Shown here piece by piece: positions 11,508 to 26,087 of a stretch of 64,000 bases of DNA; positions within the stretch are counted from its first letter, which is position 1, and every line of letters begins with the position of its first letter. Under the pieces are notes generated by a model, which saw nothing but the letters and a program-made list of their open reading frames with translations, ran no database searches and had not been told where the DNA came from. The DNA is from Lunularia cruciata. Lineage: Eukaryota; Streptophyta; Marchantiopsida; Lunulariales; Lunulariaceae. A program made the translations under genes and the position numbers. The stretch covers positions 13,360,744 through 13,424,743 of the forward strand of contig OX419759.1 of the NCBI GenBank assembly GCA_948567375.1, given 5' to 3'.

Positions 11508-13389
11508 ATGCTTCTCACTTCAGTTTAATTATAATCATCTCCATCTATCAGAAGCGAAACCTAAATGACCAAATGAAGCTCCATAAATATCCGTTTTGGG
11601 CAAGATGACGCTGACATGTACGTGGACCGAGTCAGACTCATTGGTACCAGAGCTCCCAGATACATGGATGATTCTTCACCAGGACGGAGGTTTGGCACTT
11701 CGTCTTCTAAGATGGTGTGAAATCTACACCATCATTAATTGATCAATTTCTCCAGTTGATGAGATGAAATGAGTGGTCTGTGCTTAAACCACCCACCCTT
11801 TGCACGCTTTCAAATGTCCTCTTCTGATGGGGAGTGTCCGCCAGAGCATTTTACTAAAAGTGGATATTGGCGAGAGAGTTTCAGACATTGAGAGAAGGGG
11901 TAAGATCTTCAGGTTTACATTGAATGTTTAGTTTTTGTCAGGTTTGATCTATTCTCCGGAATTATACGTGAAGCACTCACGTTTATGGTCAGGATCTTTC
12001 ACCGGCTTGTTGTGGAGCTTACCCAATCTGATCTGCAACAGGAAATTAAGTGATATAAATAACGTGAGTTTCAACACATACTTCCCAGGTGAACAATAGC
12101 AGACTAGCCAGAGTGTTTACTTGCAAATACCAAGTTCCTTCAGCCTTTGGAAAGGCAAACGTTCTAGGGAGAGAACTGAAGAAGGTTGTTGATTGACAGG
12201 CAGTAATACCTGAATTGGACCTATCAACATTCGGGACGAGGTCTCCCGTGTGTGCGTGGAGAACTACAAACATACGAGTACTAAGCACAATCAAAACCTA
12301 AAGCGGCTCGAATTTTGAATGACTAACATATTTGTGTAACGGAATACAGAACGCGTTGTAAAGAACCCAGATCCGTACCAAAGTCTGACCGGGGGCAGTT
12401 CTGACTCTGACACTTAGAACATATGTACGCATGCTTCTTGACATCTATTATGATTACTGTCCCCTTCGGAGATGTATTCATCTTCTACTACTTGTTAAGT
12501 ATTATTGCCAATTGGTTTTTCTTAGAAGAGAATTGGCAGTTATCGTGATCCAATCACAACGTGCTCAGATGACAGGCTTCAATCATGTTAACCTACTTGG
12601 GGCAGAGACATGGTAGTAGGAACCTGATAACGGCTAGCCGGATAATCTGCAAACCTGAGGAGGTCTCCGGTTTCAGTTCCTTTCTGGCATAAAATAGTAC
12701 TGAGTTAAAAGTCTGGTCCTCCACAATTCCTTCAAGAGGCAGAAACTTCAGGGGCAAAAGATACCGAGTGTGGCACTTCAGGGTCAAAAGACACTGATTG
12801 TGGCCTCTTTTGCCTACAACGAACCATCAATACCACCCAGCAAAACATTCAGATTGAGTTGGCATAGGCAAGAGCGACAAAAAACCTCTAATGTGGAAAA
12901 GTGTAGTTCACTTAATCCATTCTTTGCAACTTCTGAGAGTCGCATAGTTACGGGGCTATGCTACAATTTTAAATACCTCTTTATTACACCACGAAAAAAA
13001 TTGCCTACAACTCATTTGGCCAAGGACAATATAGACTATGTTATCAAAATTTGATGAGAATTGCAGCTGGGCGAAAGATGTGATCCACTCCACCCAGCAG
13101 CAAAACCTAAACAGAATACATCTTGCTGGTGTCATATCCACTGATACAGTAAAAAAAGATCAGCACTTGTAGGAAGTTGAAATGCTTCCTGAACCAACGA
13201 ACAGGGATCCAACTCCTACCAGACAAAGTGACAAGACTTTCTTTAAGCTTGGCCACCTTGACTTCCCACAAAGTTTGTGATTAATCCGCTAACTAAATTC
13301 CTGGAAGCTTAGCCTGACAACAGACACCCTGATGAAGTAAACTTGTACAATAGCAGGATATGTCCATCCATTTATAGGGGTGATATCTC
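11508..13389. other. Intergenic between two convergent genes
   Basis: The PLP-enzyme gene (+) and AMP deaminase (-) converge here, so both 3' UTRs lie at the edges. No further gene is recognised; the open frames are short and unlike known families. A 30-bp tandem duplication sits at 12745-12804. Confidence 0.5.
12745..12804. repeat. Two-copy 30-bp tandem duplication
   Basis: The unit beginning ACTTCAGGGGCAAAAGA at 12745 is repeated at 12775 with a few substitutions (ACTTCAGGGTCAAAAGA). It is intergenic and has no evident function. Confidence 0.7.
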
Positions 13390-16300
13390 TCAAGATTCGT
13401 ACTCCTCAGGGATAACCGTGTGTCCAAGGTTCACGTACTCCAGCTCCTCTTTCCATACCTGAACATGTTTTCCATTATCGCATGAGCTTCCAGACCATGC
13501 AGCAAAGTTTCAAGGTTCATGCTAGCAACGAGTAAACTTCAACATGAGAAGAAAATCGTTTCAACTCAAAGATAGATCACAGTTACCTCGTGACGGAATT
13601 CCACTCGCATGTGAGGTACGTTGGTCTTATGGATATCGTTTCCCTCCGGACCTCTTTTGAAGTAATGCTTCCCGACCCAATGGGCCTATACCAAGGAGAT
13701 ACCAAAAATTTAGTGCATATACGGCATCATAGCTACATGCTGTCCCCATGCAATATTTTCCTTGTATTGTTTTTCGATGACTATTTTACCTTGAGAGGAT
13801 GGCAAAACCCAGACTGGTACACTGAATTCCGTGCGATTTCACAGAGATCGCAGGCACTTAGCTTCCATACCTGCATCAGCAACTTTCATTATTTTCATGA
13901 AGTATCAATAATATCCAAGAATGCTAAACAAACAAACTCCAGAAGACGCATTCCTTAGCATTCTAAATGCAAGATGGGACGACGGCCTCATGATTAGCAG
14001 GGGGGTGGGTAATAAGCTCAAAGTATCCCCGGGAGAACCAATGCCTGTTGCAGAGAAGTTTAGAACCTCACCTGAGCAGCAATACTGTATTCTTCAACCA
14101 GGGGTTCTTTCGTAAGGTGGATCTGCAGTGGATCATCTGTTGAGAGTGATACATTGAGACCTCTAGCAAAAAACATAGGGAAGGGATTCCGATGATAATC
14201 CAGGAAAAGGGAATTATTGCTCAGAGGAGACATGGAAAGTCCAATCTGCATAAGGCATGCACAAAATACAATGTCAGTACAAAATGCACGCTTAGCCAAG
14301 GGGCCACAATTTCCTTATCCAGAAGTGCATTGTCCACAAATGAAGGAATAAAATCTCCAAAAATCGAGGGGTTGCCTTCTCGTTTTGTCTCTTAACGGAT
14401 AGACGACATAAACTGCGAAGCCATAGCCATACGGTATGCGTCATTTCATCGTGATAAAGGTGGCATTCAATATCTATGACAGATGGTTCCCTAACAGTGC
14501 TCTTCCTCCAAGATGCTGTCCGTAACAATTTATTACCTGGCCGAGATAGTACAAATACTGTAGACCTGGAGACTTCCGCAGGTTGTTTCCATGAGCAATG
14601 TTGTGTGCAACAAGGAATGTAGCTGCCAGATGATCCAAGTCACCAGCCTATACAGACAAGCAAGGAGCATTGTCACACATAATCTCCTTCAAGGCACAAG
14701 TTTTAGCTTCCAGACTTGTGACTAGCGTTGAGTGTCTAAAACGAGAAACTAGGTATATTACATAAGCTGACATAAAATTTTGAACAGTACATTTAAACGT
14801 CCATCAATATCTTACGCTCAAGTTCGTAGCTCTATCCTCAGTTTTATAAGCTCACCTCGCCTGAGTGCGGACGAAATTTGATGGTCGGCATGCCTTTACT
14901 TTCCCGTAACTGCGTGATCAAGAACCGAGTCGATAAACCAAGAGAAGTGATTGCGAGTATACATTGATATGTACGGAGAAAATTGTCTACAAGGAGGCAC
15001 AATTATGCGTTCTGCTTGTAAACCTACGATTAGAAGAACATTGAGTTTGAACTGTATTGACTTTGATTGTGACAGATTGAACAGGACCATACTGGATTAA
15101 TTATCCCGATATATACCATACAAGATATGCGAGGAAAGATGCGGGATGCTGACGAGGTGGCCCTAAGATTTGTGAAATGAGGGGCGAGACAATGAAGCAT
15201 CGTCCAGCAATATAAAAACGGTAATATAATAGTAAATAACTCCAATAACGTGGCCTCCTCATTTCCAACATCAACACCAACACCAGTTCGACTCGCAGAT
15301 GTGAGTTAACTTACTTTGTTGAGACTGTAAAGATTGGCATATGCATAGTATGCCCAGTAAGAGTAGGCGGGATTGAAAGGATTATTCCATTGCTCGGGAG
15401 TTTGCATATGCTTTGTCGGACGCCTTTCTGGTTTGCTTTCATCATCCACCATGTCAAACCCTACGACCTGTAAAGCACACGTTATACTCCAGGACCCTCA
15501 CAGTCCCGTGCACAGCGTTACCTAATTTAAGGGGAATACACTCTTCACGATGAGCTAGATAACGTTCAGCTATTGAGATGATTTTCGTGTCTATAGACAA
15601 TATCTCGAAGTTAATTCCCTATTTTCTGAAATACTAGTATCAGTTACAAGATTCTCTATGAGATAGGCGAGAACGGCCAGAACATGCCGCTTGGATGCTT
15701 GGCAAATACTACAAGCTTCTCAAAACAAGAATTTGATATTAAGGAAACAATTTTAATCCCGCAATAGAAGATGGCTAAACAGTAATTCTGGGTATTTTGA
15801 ATCAAACACTTACGAAGGATAGAAATGCTTTTCCATCTCCACCCTACATACTCAGAGAAGCAGCTCCAATGAGCATCTGCAATTTGGCGCATCCGCTACT
15901 GACCTGCTTTAAGAATACGTGAAGCTGGGGATGAGATGCAGGGTCGACCGTAACTTCAAAAAGTGGTAAAAAGACATTGTCGAGAATTGTTTGGAAGGAG
16001 GTCACAATCCCCATATCTTTGTACACGTTATATAAACGCGGCAGCTGCAGCCATTTGATAACAAGCGGTTTGAATTATGCTCAGAAACATTAACATGTAA
16101 AAGAAGTACAGGATAACAGGTAACTTGGATGTTCAAAAGGACGAAGCTGCAATGTGCTCTCCACGTCTACTTAATTCTTCTTGTCCAGAAAGTGAAAGGC
16201 CATACCTGGATGAGCCACATGACGTTCTCACTGTACAGCTCATTATTGACTATCCAGCTTGCCAGTTGGTCCCATTCACTTTGCTTCCTTCCGTAGATAG

Positions 16301-19300
16301 ATATTCTGTACTCAGCCATCTGCCATAAACATGAATCAAGCACAAAACCTCAGGGGAAAACAACGAGACGGATGCAAAGCACGCATTGCCTAGACATGTC
16401 TTGAATTCAAGGTCTTGACTGACTGCCTCGAGGTCTTCGAAAACGACAACCTCATCCAACATGGACAAAGCAACAAATGTTAGTGAACTTACGTGACGAC
16501 AACTTAACGGAGAGGTCGCGAAATTGGAAAGGACAGTGAGACCTGATATTTACTCGCTTGAAGATCCGAAAATACTTGCTTCGTAAGTTCAGCCAGGAAA
16601 CGTCCTGCAGCGACAGCACATTTGGTTATTATCTTGGTGTAGCGAACAATTAAGTTGCCAGGACATTGATACCACTGTTCCGATGCGGTAAGTAAAGGCT
16701 CTAAAAGGAATAACGGGCAATCCCAATGTGACCAGATTGAACTATATACAACAAACGTTGCTCATAGAAGCAGTTTACTCGACACATGTATCTTGTCTTT
16801 GGCAACTGAGTAGGGCGTATATCTGCGACATATTGGTATATGCGAGAAGAACTGCGGGAGAAAGAAAAAGAAAAGCCTTCTACATTCAATTTGCTACGGG
16901 GTCCACTTACTATGCGAGGGTACAAAATAATGCGCAGCTCAAAGTCATCCTACTAAATAGTGCCTTAGGGCAATGATTTCACTTGCCTTGGATCAGGTTG
17001 TCTTGTTTCAGAAAGATTTCTCTCAGCCGACTCTGACCGCAAGGATTGTACTTCAGGTTGAACTTGTCAAATCGATGGAAGGTGTTCTTGTCCGCATGAA
17101 CGTCAAGCAAATCCACATTCAAGTCGTATCTGTTTTGACAGCACAGGGTGATAATTATTTGCAAATAGGCGTAGGAACTGAAGAGAAATTATGCACCAAA
17201 GAGAAAATACTATCGAAATCGGAAATACATCACGGCCACTATCATCAGAATGTGTGCAAATGACTCACCCTGTTAAGTCCAGACTCTCAAACACCTCCCT
17301 GAGCGTCAAATACTTCCCATCACGAAAAATAACCACCTGGATGATCCACCAACCCACTCCTTAAGCATAGGACAAACTGAAAGAGATGTCAGATGATCTT
17401 ATAAGCAAGATGAACAAACTGCGGCTTGGTTTTGGATGTTTAGTACGAATCACTATGTTACGACAATCAAGTGACAAAGAATTGTGAAGGGACGTTTTAT
17501 TGATGCCCCCCTCACAAAGTGTACAACTCAAAAAGGAAGATGCATACCTCATCTGGTTCTTTGCGAAGCTTGGACTTGATGAAACGCAGAAGATGCTTCT
17601 GGTTCATGCAGGAAGAGTGATGGACATGCGTATCAACTTTTCGAACATTGTACAGGTCTCTATGAGGAGCACTTTTCTGAGCAAGAAACTCACGATCCGC
17701 ATTCAGCATGAGATGAAGACTGAATTTCTGTACCGGGCCAGCAAGCAAGGTAACTTTATTAGTATGGAGAGATATAATTTTCTACGGCGGACAAATAATA
17801 GCGGGTTGCACTTTATAGGTCGTATGCTTCTTCAAGGGACATCGTTGATGCCGTAAAACTTCAAGCGTGCCATATGCAGTGCAGATACTAGGAAAAGCTT
17901 AGGCTACCCTCCGGACGAGGGCATTGTTTCCCGAAACTCGAACATCTAGTGAAATCAAAATTGTCCCTTTCGTGGGTTACAAAGATCGTGATCCTAGCTT
18001 CTCGAATACTTTGGGTTCAAAAGAAAAACAGAACTTCGTACTTGGAGAAAGTATTAACGGCAGACACTTGAGGCTACTTGCCCCAGCGAGAATGAGTCCA
18101 GTTACATAGAACAGGAGTTACAACCAAAAGATTGCAAATATGAAAACCTTGTTGCGAGGACCGCAAAACTAACGGACCTGTTCCAACAGACGAAGGCGAT
18201 GGTGACACAAAGTTCGCACATTTCCTAATGAAATGATTCTTAAAATCCGATGCATGTCTGTGAAAAAGGTTGTTGCATCCAGAACTGGATAGAGGTCTTC
18301 CTCCGCTGAAACGCATTCGAGATAGCGGATCTTAGAATCTTAGAAATATCTTCAAGACAAGAATGAGCAAACCAACTCAGCAAAGGACTCCTCACGTGTT
18401 CCTTTCCTGAAATTGATGCTTATACAGGTAAGTCTGAGCGGCGACTGCCGCGACGACAGTTATCCCCAACTTTGACGAAACCTTCCAAGATAACTACAGT
18501 AAATTGCGGCCGAAGGTCCAACGTGACCATTTAATCTATTTCTGGTCATAATGAACTGGAAATTCCTGTTTAACGCCTTATCTTTACCTTTTACTAAACA
18601 TCTAACAGGCCGCAGTGGAATCAACTTACAAAAACATAAAGTTAAACCGCTGATGCAGGACAACAATCATCCACCCTTCTATTTGGGTCCTGGGAACCTA
18701 GACGAAGTAGAGTTCTCAAGATTCTTACCTCCTTCATGTGGGTAGACACGAACAACGCCATCTACCATTAGGAATGTGTGCTGCGCAATACAATGATATT
18801 TGAGAAATGGGAGCAGAAGCCGTTCAATACAATGATAGAAGAATCAGCCTAAACATTACACAGGCGCTATAGCCATGTGCTGGCCATTATCCATCTTATG
18901 ATGCCAGTCAGACACAAAAACAGACTTTTTCCCAAACACATTCATCTGCTAGTTGAAATCACAAAGCACCTAAACCCTTGGACAAAATTGTTCTTCATCG
19001 ATGAGGCGGCCACATATTTAAAGGTTTGTGAAATCTCGATTGATTACACTACAGCTTCAGGGCTTTGGTAAGCTTACCATGGAAGCTGGTTCGGGCTGGT
19101 ACTTGAAGGGATCAAGGTTTGGCTTAGGAGTAGAAGGATCTGTAATCTCTTCCTTCTCCCATGGATGTTCCTGTTCCCGAAAGACATACTTGTCTCGTAG
19201 CTTAAGACATTCCTGCATTAGCAAGCAGACTTCCTCCTCCTCAGCAGACGGTGCCTCTGTCAAAACATTCAACAGATTGCCGGAACATATGAGAGCCTTT

Positions 19301-21332
19301 AAGTACCAGAGCTTCTGGCTGATATAGAAGATCCGTATTCCGGTAGGCGTTCAGGTTGATCAGCCATTAACCGAAGGGCTTACGCATAAACCCTTCATAC
19401 TCACAAATAAAGGAGAGAAAGGGCTGTACAGAAAATCGATGTACTGACACGACCGCACTCTACAGAGCTTATCATAGTTGACATATTTGAAATTCAAGGT
19501 GTTACCCAAAGGTGAGACGTTCAAGCGAACGAAGGTCTCCTGCTCAGGTTCTTTACGAAGAATATCTGCTGCCACTGGGTCTGGTGCATGCATGCCGTGA
19601 AGTTCCCCAGGAATACTGTGTGATCTGATGATGGTGGCAGCAGTTGCCTTCTCCCCAGCAGGAGACTTTGGCTTCACCGCTTCTTCCTACTTTCCGCATG
19701 CAAGTGCAGTCAGTAGTCGGACTCAGGAGGCATGAGTTTCTAAAAATGTTGACACAACCTAAACCACAAGACCGTGGGACAATTTCAGTTGAGCCGGATG
19801 GAGATGAACACGACGAGGTCACCAACTTAAGATGATAAGAGTGCAGATGTAGATATTGGAGCTTACCAATTCGTTCCCCACGTTTCCATCAACAGGTGGT
19901 AGTGATCCAATCTCTCCGTCTTCATCTGCCATCATAAAGCTTTGATCGTCATCATTGAGCAATACGTGATCTTCTTCGTCTGATCCCTCCATACTCTCAA
20001 AGACCCCACCTCCAACAGGAGACCTAGGAGTGGTAGGTCTTATGACAGCAACGGGACGCGGAACACCAGTAGCGTTGCGTTTACCAGGAGTACTCTGACC
20101 TGCACCCGGAAAAATTGTTTAGTCAAATCCGAACGAAGCAAGACGCATACCATGCCTGGTATTAAACGAAGATGGGAAGGACAGCGGCAAATTCGTATAA
20201 ACTCCTGAAATTTAGGATTAGACGGGCTGGTAATAACCGACAAAGTGTCAATCCCCGAACTACAGAGGATAAATGGAGACCTAACCGGTACTCATGAGCG
20301 CAGATAGTATCTAAGACTTGAGTCGTTCAAGGATCAAGTTTCATACGTACCCCTGCATAGCAACCAGATGCAGGAAATCAAAAATTGACGAGGATCTTTG
20401 ATCTTAAGTATGGAAAGTTATATGGAACTCTTCTGTAAGTTTATGGTTTACCGTGCTATGACTGTGATTGGATAAGGAAGGACATATTCGTCAGTGAGTC
20501 CTTATGATCCAAAGATGGACGTTTCCCTGCTGCACGTTGACATCTAAATCCTTCCACATTTAAAAGTATAATGCACCCCAGAAAAGCGATGACTGAAGAG
20601 ATGGCAAGATATTACTGTTGATACTTTACGAAGGATTTGACCAGGAAGGGTCAGGAACTTTTCAGGGCAACGGACAGGGATTAACACATGGCATTCGAAC
20701 TACAGCTCCACAACAAGTCGCTACACTGCTCCACTATCAAAATCCGAGCTCAGAACCCCAAACGCTTGCAGAAACTTTGCTGCCAGAGGGCGGCTCGATA
20801 AGAGTTATGGGACCAAATTCTTTCCCGACGTGCTCTCCGTATCTTTAAATTGGTCGGATATCGAAATTACTATAGGCAGGATGCGCGCACTGACTAGCAA
20901 GGCAAACAAAATAAGGAGGTTAAAAGAGAAATGGATGAATATACCATCACGACGAGTTTGAACCCTGGGAAGGCCAGGAGGAATGGCACTCATTGCTGCG
21001 AAAGATGGCTGTGAATCTGTTCTCTCCATAGACGGAGACCTCGTTTTATTGTCCACTTTCCCATTCTCTATTCCGTTAGCAAACGATGACATTTCCGGAA
21101 GAGAGTTCGAACTCCCAAGCACGTTGTCATTATTGATCTTTTCCGCATACCGCCGCTGCTTCGAATTAGTCCTCTTATGTTTCCGCCTTTCCACAGTCTC
21201 AATGTCCAGCCTGGCCAGCATTTCATCCAACGCTCGTTTGTGAAGCCAAAAGGCGGAGGCCGCGGCCACACTGGCTCCAACCACCGCTGCCAAGCACAAC
21301 GAGAACCATGCCTTCGTACTCTGCTCCTCCAT
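13390..21332 (-). CDS. AMPD: AMP deaminase (plant FAC1/AMPD type)
   Basis: Converts AMP to IMP and ammonia. Nineteen exons in transcript order: 20945-21332, 19867-20099, 19506-19686, 19078-19256, 18729-18780, 18178-18305, 17548-17727, 17269-17336, 16987-17129, 16543-16604, 16206-16319, 15904-16044, 15315-15467, 14856-14909, 14537-14647, 14072-14245, 13790-13870, 13587-13685, 13390-13458. Phases close to 869 residues; the Arabidopsis protein is about 840. Residues about 8-30 form a membrane segment as in the plant family. An acidic linker (exon 2) follows, then the conserved [20 protein letters not shown] block. The catalytic TIM barrel includes zinc-binding THVHH near residue 420, FRPHSGEAGDLDHL and [15 protein letters not shown] near 760. 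Intron 9 needs a GC donor (CAAG|GCAAGT). The start is the first ATG before the membrane segment. The upstream side is pyrimidine-rich on the + strand. Confidence 0.95.
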
Positions 21333-23287
21333 CTTTCCTCCTTTCTTCGCTCCTCTACTGCACTACAATCGACACCTCCTCTCCGCACCAGTAACAACAC
21401 CGCCTTCCTCTCCCTGTACAATTACGGCTTCCAACTCTCAAACCACGCCCTCGATCTTACCTATCACCCCCACACTCAAATTGCTCCTCGACTTATCGAT
21501 TCCCAATACTCCGCCCTTCGGAGCAATCCATTCCTTTCCTCCATCGAAAGGGCTTCCTCCACTCTCCCAGATCTACATACTCCGCCACCGATAGATCGCC
21601 TTCAAATTCAGCACTCCTTCCTTCTCTTTACCCATTTCTACCATAAAACATAAGTGCTCTCTCTGTCCGTCTGTTTGTCTGTCGGCCTCTCCTTCCCACT
21701 TCCACTTCCACTTCCTCTCAGCAATGATTAAACAGAAAGCTTCATTTGTACAGAACCAACTCTACGAATGGAGCATCGGATCATCCATCCATGCAAGCAA
21801 CACATCTGAATATCATGACTTAATCACTGTACACAGACTCTCACCAGAAGCTCAAAAATTGTTCGTAATTCACCAATGGGGCATATACCCTGTAGTCGGC
21901 ATCTAAATATGATTCACTAAACAACGGAGAATCTTATGCCTTCGACCGTCCGATGCAAGATCTTATCCTACTCTGTACAAACATGTCCGGACAGCCTAGT
22001 AGCTTTCAGAAAGCAGAAAGTAACTGAAGTCTCCTCACTCTCCAGGAAAGCTTTTCCTTTCCTAACCGTCGATCTCGCCGAATCCGCAGTCTACCTTGGA
22101 CTCTCCACCAATACCGTCAGCAACTCCACTCGACTCGAACTAGACCTGCACCATGGGTAAAGTCCCTGACTGTCCTCGGCCCTCCTTCACCAAGTGGATC
22201 TCTCCGTTTCTGAGTGGAAGCATCTTTCTGATGATTTCACTTCCACTACAGAGATAGATTCTCATGGCACTCCAAATTTGGACGTATATTACGTCTTTTG
22301 GTGCACCCTATGTATCTTAATTCACTGACTTGCAGGGAAATCATCAGGCAACAATACCTTTATCAAATAAACAACAGCTAGATTATGTATTTCATCTTCA
22401 GCTCTTGATTTCTTGCTTTTCTTGCAAGTAACCGTTCACACTAAAATAGCAATTGAAGATATTGTATGGCCAAGTCAAAAAGAATTGGGCAGTATGTATC
22501 GTCTTAGTCAAAGCTCGTCTCTCCATGTCATCTCATACTCTTCAAAACCACTCGGATGGTATATTCGAGCTTTAGCCGGGGCGTTTGAGAAAGTTACTTG
22601 CGCGGACTTCTCTTGCTTTCTGTGAGAAGGATGTTCGAATGGAGAGCAATGCATTACTCGTCCCAGAGTCTCGTACTAGACTGCCTAAGATGCTTAAGAT
22701 TGAGTAATCCGATCTGTTCCTTGACTATTATGTGGTTTGTTCACGACCTGTTAACCATCCTCGATTGCTACGGCAGTGACCTTTTAGAATATCCTGAATT
22801 TCCTTGCATCCAGAGTCCATAACCAGCATGAGTCAAGACAGGTGACGTTTTACCTTACACACTGGGACTACAGGCATATGGAAGTGAGATGAAGAGTTGT
22901 TGGGGAGTAACTTCTGGGTGACAGTTCTGAGTGTGTTCAGAATCCGTTGCGTCTCAACAACTCTCAGAACTATAGGGGGAGTAGTTGAGACCCCTGTTCG
23001 CGATGCTTGGGCTATATTCTCTGCTTCCACCTCTTTATTACTTCTACACCAGTAAACTTCCGCACTGTGTTATTTTGTAGTTGCATGCCGGTCTGATGGA
23101 GTCTAAGCCCAAGCATTGGGTCCAATGCCGTCTAGTGGAGCCTTCCGTCCATTTCGTGAAGCCACGACATGTGGATCCGTGATGATTCTTCCTTTTTCTA
23201 ACAGGGCATTTTTGGCAGCGCTATAGGTCACTGCCTACTCTAGCAATTTCCGTTTCAGTGAGAGCATAAATCCGTGAGAACAACTAA
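21333..23287. other. AMP deaminase upstream region and intergenic DNA
   Basis: The first 400 bases are strongly CT-rich on the + strand, so GA-rich in the AMP deaminase promoter/leader sense. Beyond that no gene, RNA or element could be recognised. An 8-bp inverted pair (GTCTCAAC / GTTGAGAC, about 22950-22990) is too short to interpret. Confidence 0.5.
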
Positions 23288-23438
23288 GTTTGATACGTTT
23301 ATAACGGTGCTTAGATATAGAAAAGTTCTCTAAGCTGTTTGATACATTTATAATTCTTGCTCTGATAGAAAAGAGTTCTATAAGTTTGTTTGATGCATTT
23401 ACAATCGTGCTTTGATAGAGAAGCTCTATAAGTTTGTA
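23288..23438. repeat. Three-copy tandem repeat, about 50-bp unit
   Basis: Units start at 23288, 23337 and 23388 and share GTTTGATACRTTTATAA, a GTGCTxxGATAGA core and a TTCTATAAGTTTG end. Copies are diverged by substitutions and small indels. They mark the start of the repeat-rich island. Confidence 0.75.
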
Positions 23439-24542
23439 ACATAGAACGATCCAGTAATAACGTCTGTGCACTTCTTGTTTGATAAGAAGCCTGTCACTGC
23501 TTACATATATGATAAGATAGATTGAGCCAGGTAGGATTGATAATCCTATCTAGAGTAACAGTGGAATCTTAGAGGGCACCGACTATTGTTACAGTAGAAT
23601 CATCTCAGTTAAAACCGAAATTCTATGTCTTTAGAATTCACGAGTGTGTAGAATGCAGTAACAAATGACACCTGAAACCATAACTGTTGATCTTAAAAGG
23701 CAACGCCTGCAATCCTTTCTTTCTCTTCTCCTATTGCTTCATCGTGTTAGTACATTCTGTGAAACCTTCAGATTGAGGAAGTAGGGTGTCAAATCCTGTC
23801 CTTCTACTATCTGGCTGTCACTTTTGATGACAAGTGGAGAATATATAATATATAGTTATGAATCCGTTCCTCTCACCTGGAAATGTTGTTTGGATTTGGA
23901 TTGCATGAAATCTGGATGCAGCTACTGGACCTATAGAGTCATTGACCTAGGAATTCAAAAGAAACGACAGACTTCAAGTTTAGCCAATTACAGTAACGAG
24001 TCAAATTTGACCGTAACTTGTTTTATTTCAGCAGTAGATCTTTTGGATTAGATTTTGTCATATGATGTTTTTCCCTAGAGGCTATTGAAATAGTTTTCAA
24101 ATCTTGTGGTGACTTTTACTTTCAGGTCAAACAAAGCATGTTCGTTTATGGTTTAGTATATGCTACTTAAGCTGGCTAACGAAACAAACGAGTGTTATTC
24201 TACATGTTTTTTCACGTCCCCACCTGATTGTCAAGTACTCTTGGACCACACACCAATATGACTGTATAGATGCATGCTTCTAGATAGACCAACAATTATG
24301 GGGAAACCATGTTCTGGTGATGTTGTAGGCGTACATACTCCAGTGATGTAAACAAGGCAAAGCAGATGACTAGGAACGATATCAAAAACTAGGAAGGCAC
24401 ACTTATAAACGGATTGAAATTTAGTGGGGAAGCCAAACAACTTGGCTTAAATCTACAGTATATGTTTCATTATCCTGAATGGTTCATGGAATATATATCA
24501 CTTTCATACGAAGTACTTAATCTATTCCACGGCTTGTGCTAG

Positions 24543-24712
24543 TATTGTGGTGGGCTCACAAAGTTAGCTACATACACAACCTTTCTTTTATGGTGAAAAA
24601 TCTTGGAAGAGATGAATTTAGCTGATGTGCTTGTATTGTGGCTTGCTAACAAAGTTAGCTACACACACAAGCTTTCTTTTATGGTGAAAAATCTTGGAAG
24701 AGATGAATGTTG
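24543..24712. repeat. Two-copy direct duplication, 91-bp period
   Basis: TATTGTGG...AAGTTAGCTACA...TTTCTTTTATGGTG at 24543-24621 recurs at 24634-24712 with few changes, separated by about 12 bases. The long shared GGTGAAAAATCTTGGAAGAG portion shows this is a fairly recent local duplication. Confidence 0.8.
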
Positions 24713-26087
24713 CTAGGAGTATTATGTGAGGTATGTCTCTTGAGTTATTCGTTAGTTATGGTTTGATTTCTAGTTTATTTTGTGTTAATTTAGCTCTAAT
24801 GTGAATCAATGTAAAAGGACTGGGTATTGAGTTAGAGAAGTTTGAGTGATCATTCCAAATATGAGCATTCATTTGAGGTTTTATAAGGATGATCTATAGA
24901 CATATAAATATAGAGCAAGACTATGTAATAAGTTGATTTTTGGAAATACTATAATCTAAACTAATCTTTGTCAGATCAGACTAAGCAATGCTAGAGTGCA
25001 CTATGACATGTTTGAGTTTTATGTTGCTTATAAAGGACACGACATAAATGACATCAGTAAAGTGTCTATTGGCAGGCTTTTGAGAAAACACAAATAAACT
25101 AATGAGTGTAGATTTAAGTTTTACTTTAAATGTGATGAACAATCAACTTAATGATTCAGAAAAGCTAGATAACAGGAATTAATGGTGAGTAGATGTTCAA
25201 AGTGAGATCATATGGAGAGGACTTGATCTCTATGAACAATGACACGAGTTGAAAAAGTATTGCCAGTTATTAAGATGTTATCAAAGTCTATGAGATTTTT
25301 CACATCACATATGTGAAGATAGCAAAGACATCTTTTGTTATAATCAGGCCTGCTTATATGAGGCAATCGACTAAATTAGCTTAATATAGGTGCCATTTCC
25401 AAATTAATTTAGGTGATACACACATTTAGTGGAGATGGAAGGCCAATAAAGGAGAATTAGACATTCTTTTGGTGCAACACGATGTGCATTATAGATTAAT
25501 CTATAGATTGTAATACAAGATCTGAGGGTTGTTACTCACTTATCATAATCAGCACGTTAATCTAAACTGCTTTGCCTGCAACACACCTTTGAGTCCAAAG
25601 GCTGAAAGACTTTTCAAAGGTGATCACCTGTCTCCCACCTCAGAACAGAGAAGTCAAAGAAGTCAGACTCCATTGTACTCGCACCGAGAAATATAGTTGC
25701 AATGCCACAAAATTAGACCAAGCTTGGGAATTGAGCATAGTGTAAGGTCAATGCATTGTCAAAGGATGTGTTTTGGTTACAATCATCAATGCTCTCCTGC
25801 AACACATGCTCATTGCAATAAGCTCAAAGAAGAGTTTTATGCTCATCGGCAATAATATCTACTTGTGTGGCCGAGTATCAACGCTGCAAGCAAAAGCTCT
25901 GCCGATGAGCCTTGCAAATGAAATTGGCAGCAAAAATACAAACAAGCTCTTTCTATAAATAGGTGGTAGTGCAAATGGATTGATGAATGGTTGTTGTCTG
26001 CATCGCATTGCACTAAGATTCTCTCAATACAAGCACATGTTGCAATAAAGACTAGACCACCATCTTGCAACAACTCATTATTAGAAA

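Noticed and set aside
21177-21653. 158-codon plus-strand frame
   Set aside because: It covers the antisense of AMP deaminase exon 1 and its CT-rich upstream region; composition bias explains the open frame.
22940-22995. Inverted GTCTCAAC/GTTGAGAC pair
   Set aside because: Arms are only 8 bp and the spacing is loose, so it is expected by chance in a window of this size.
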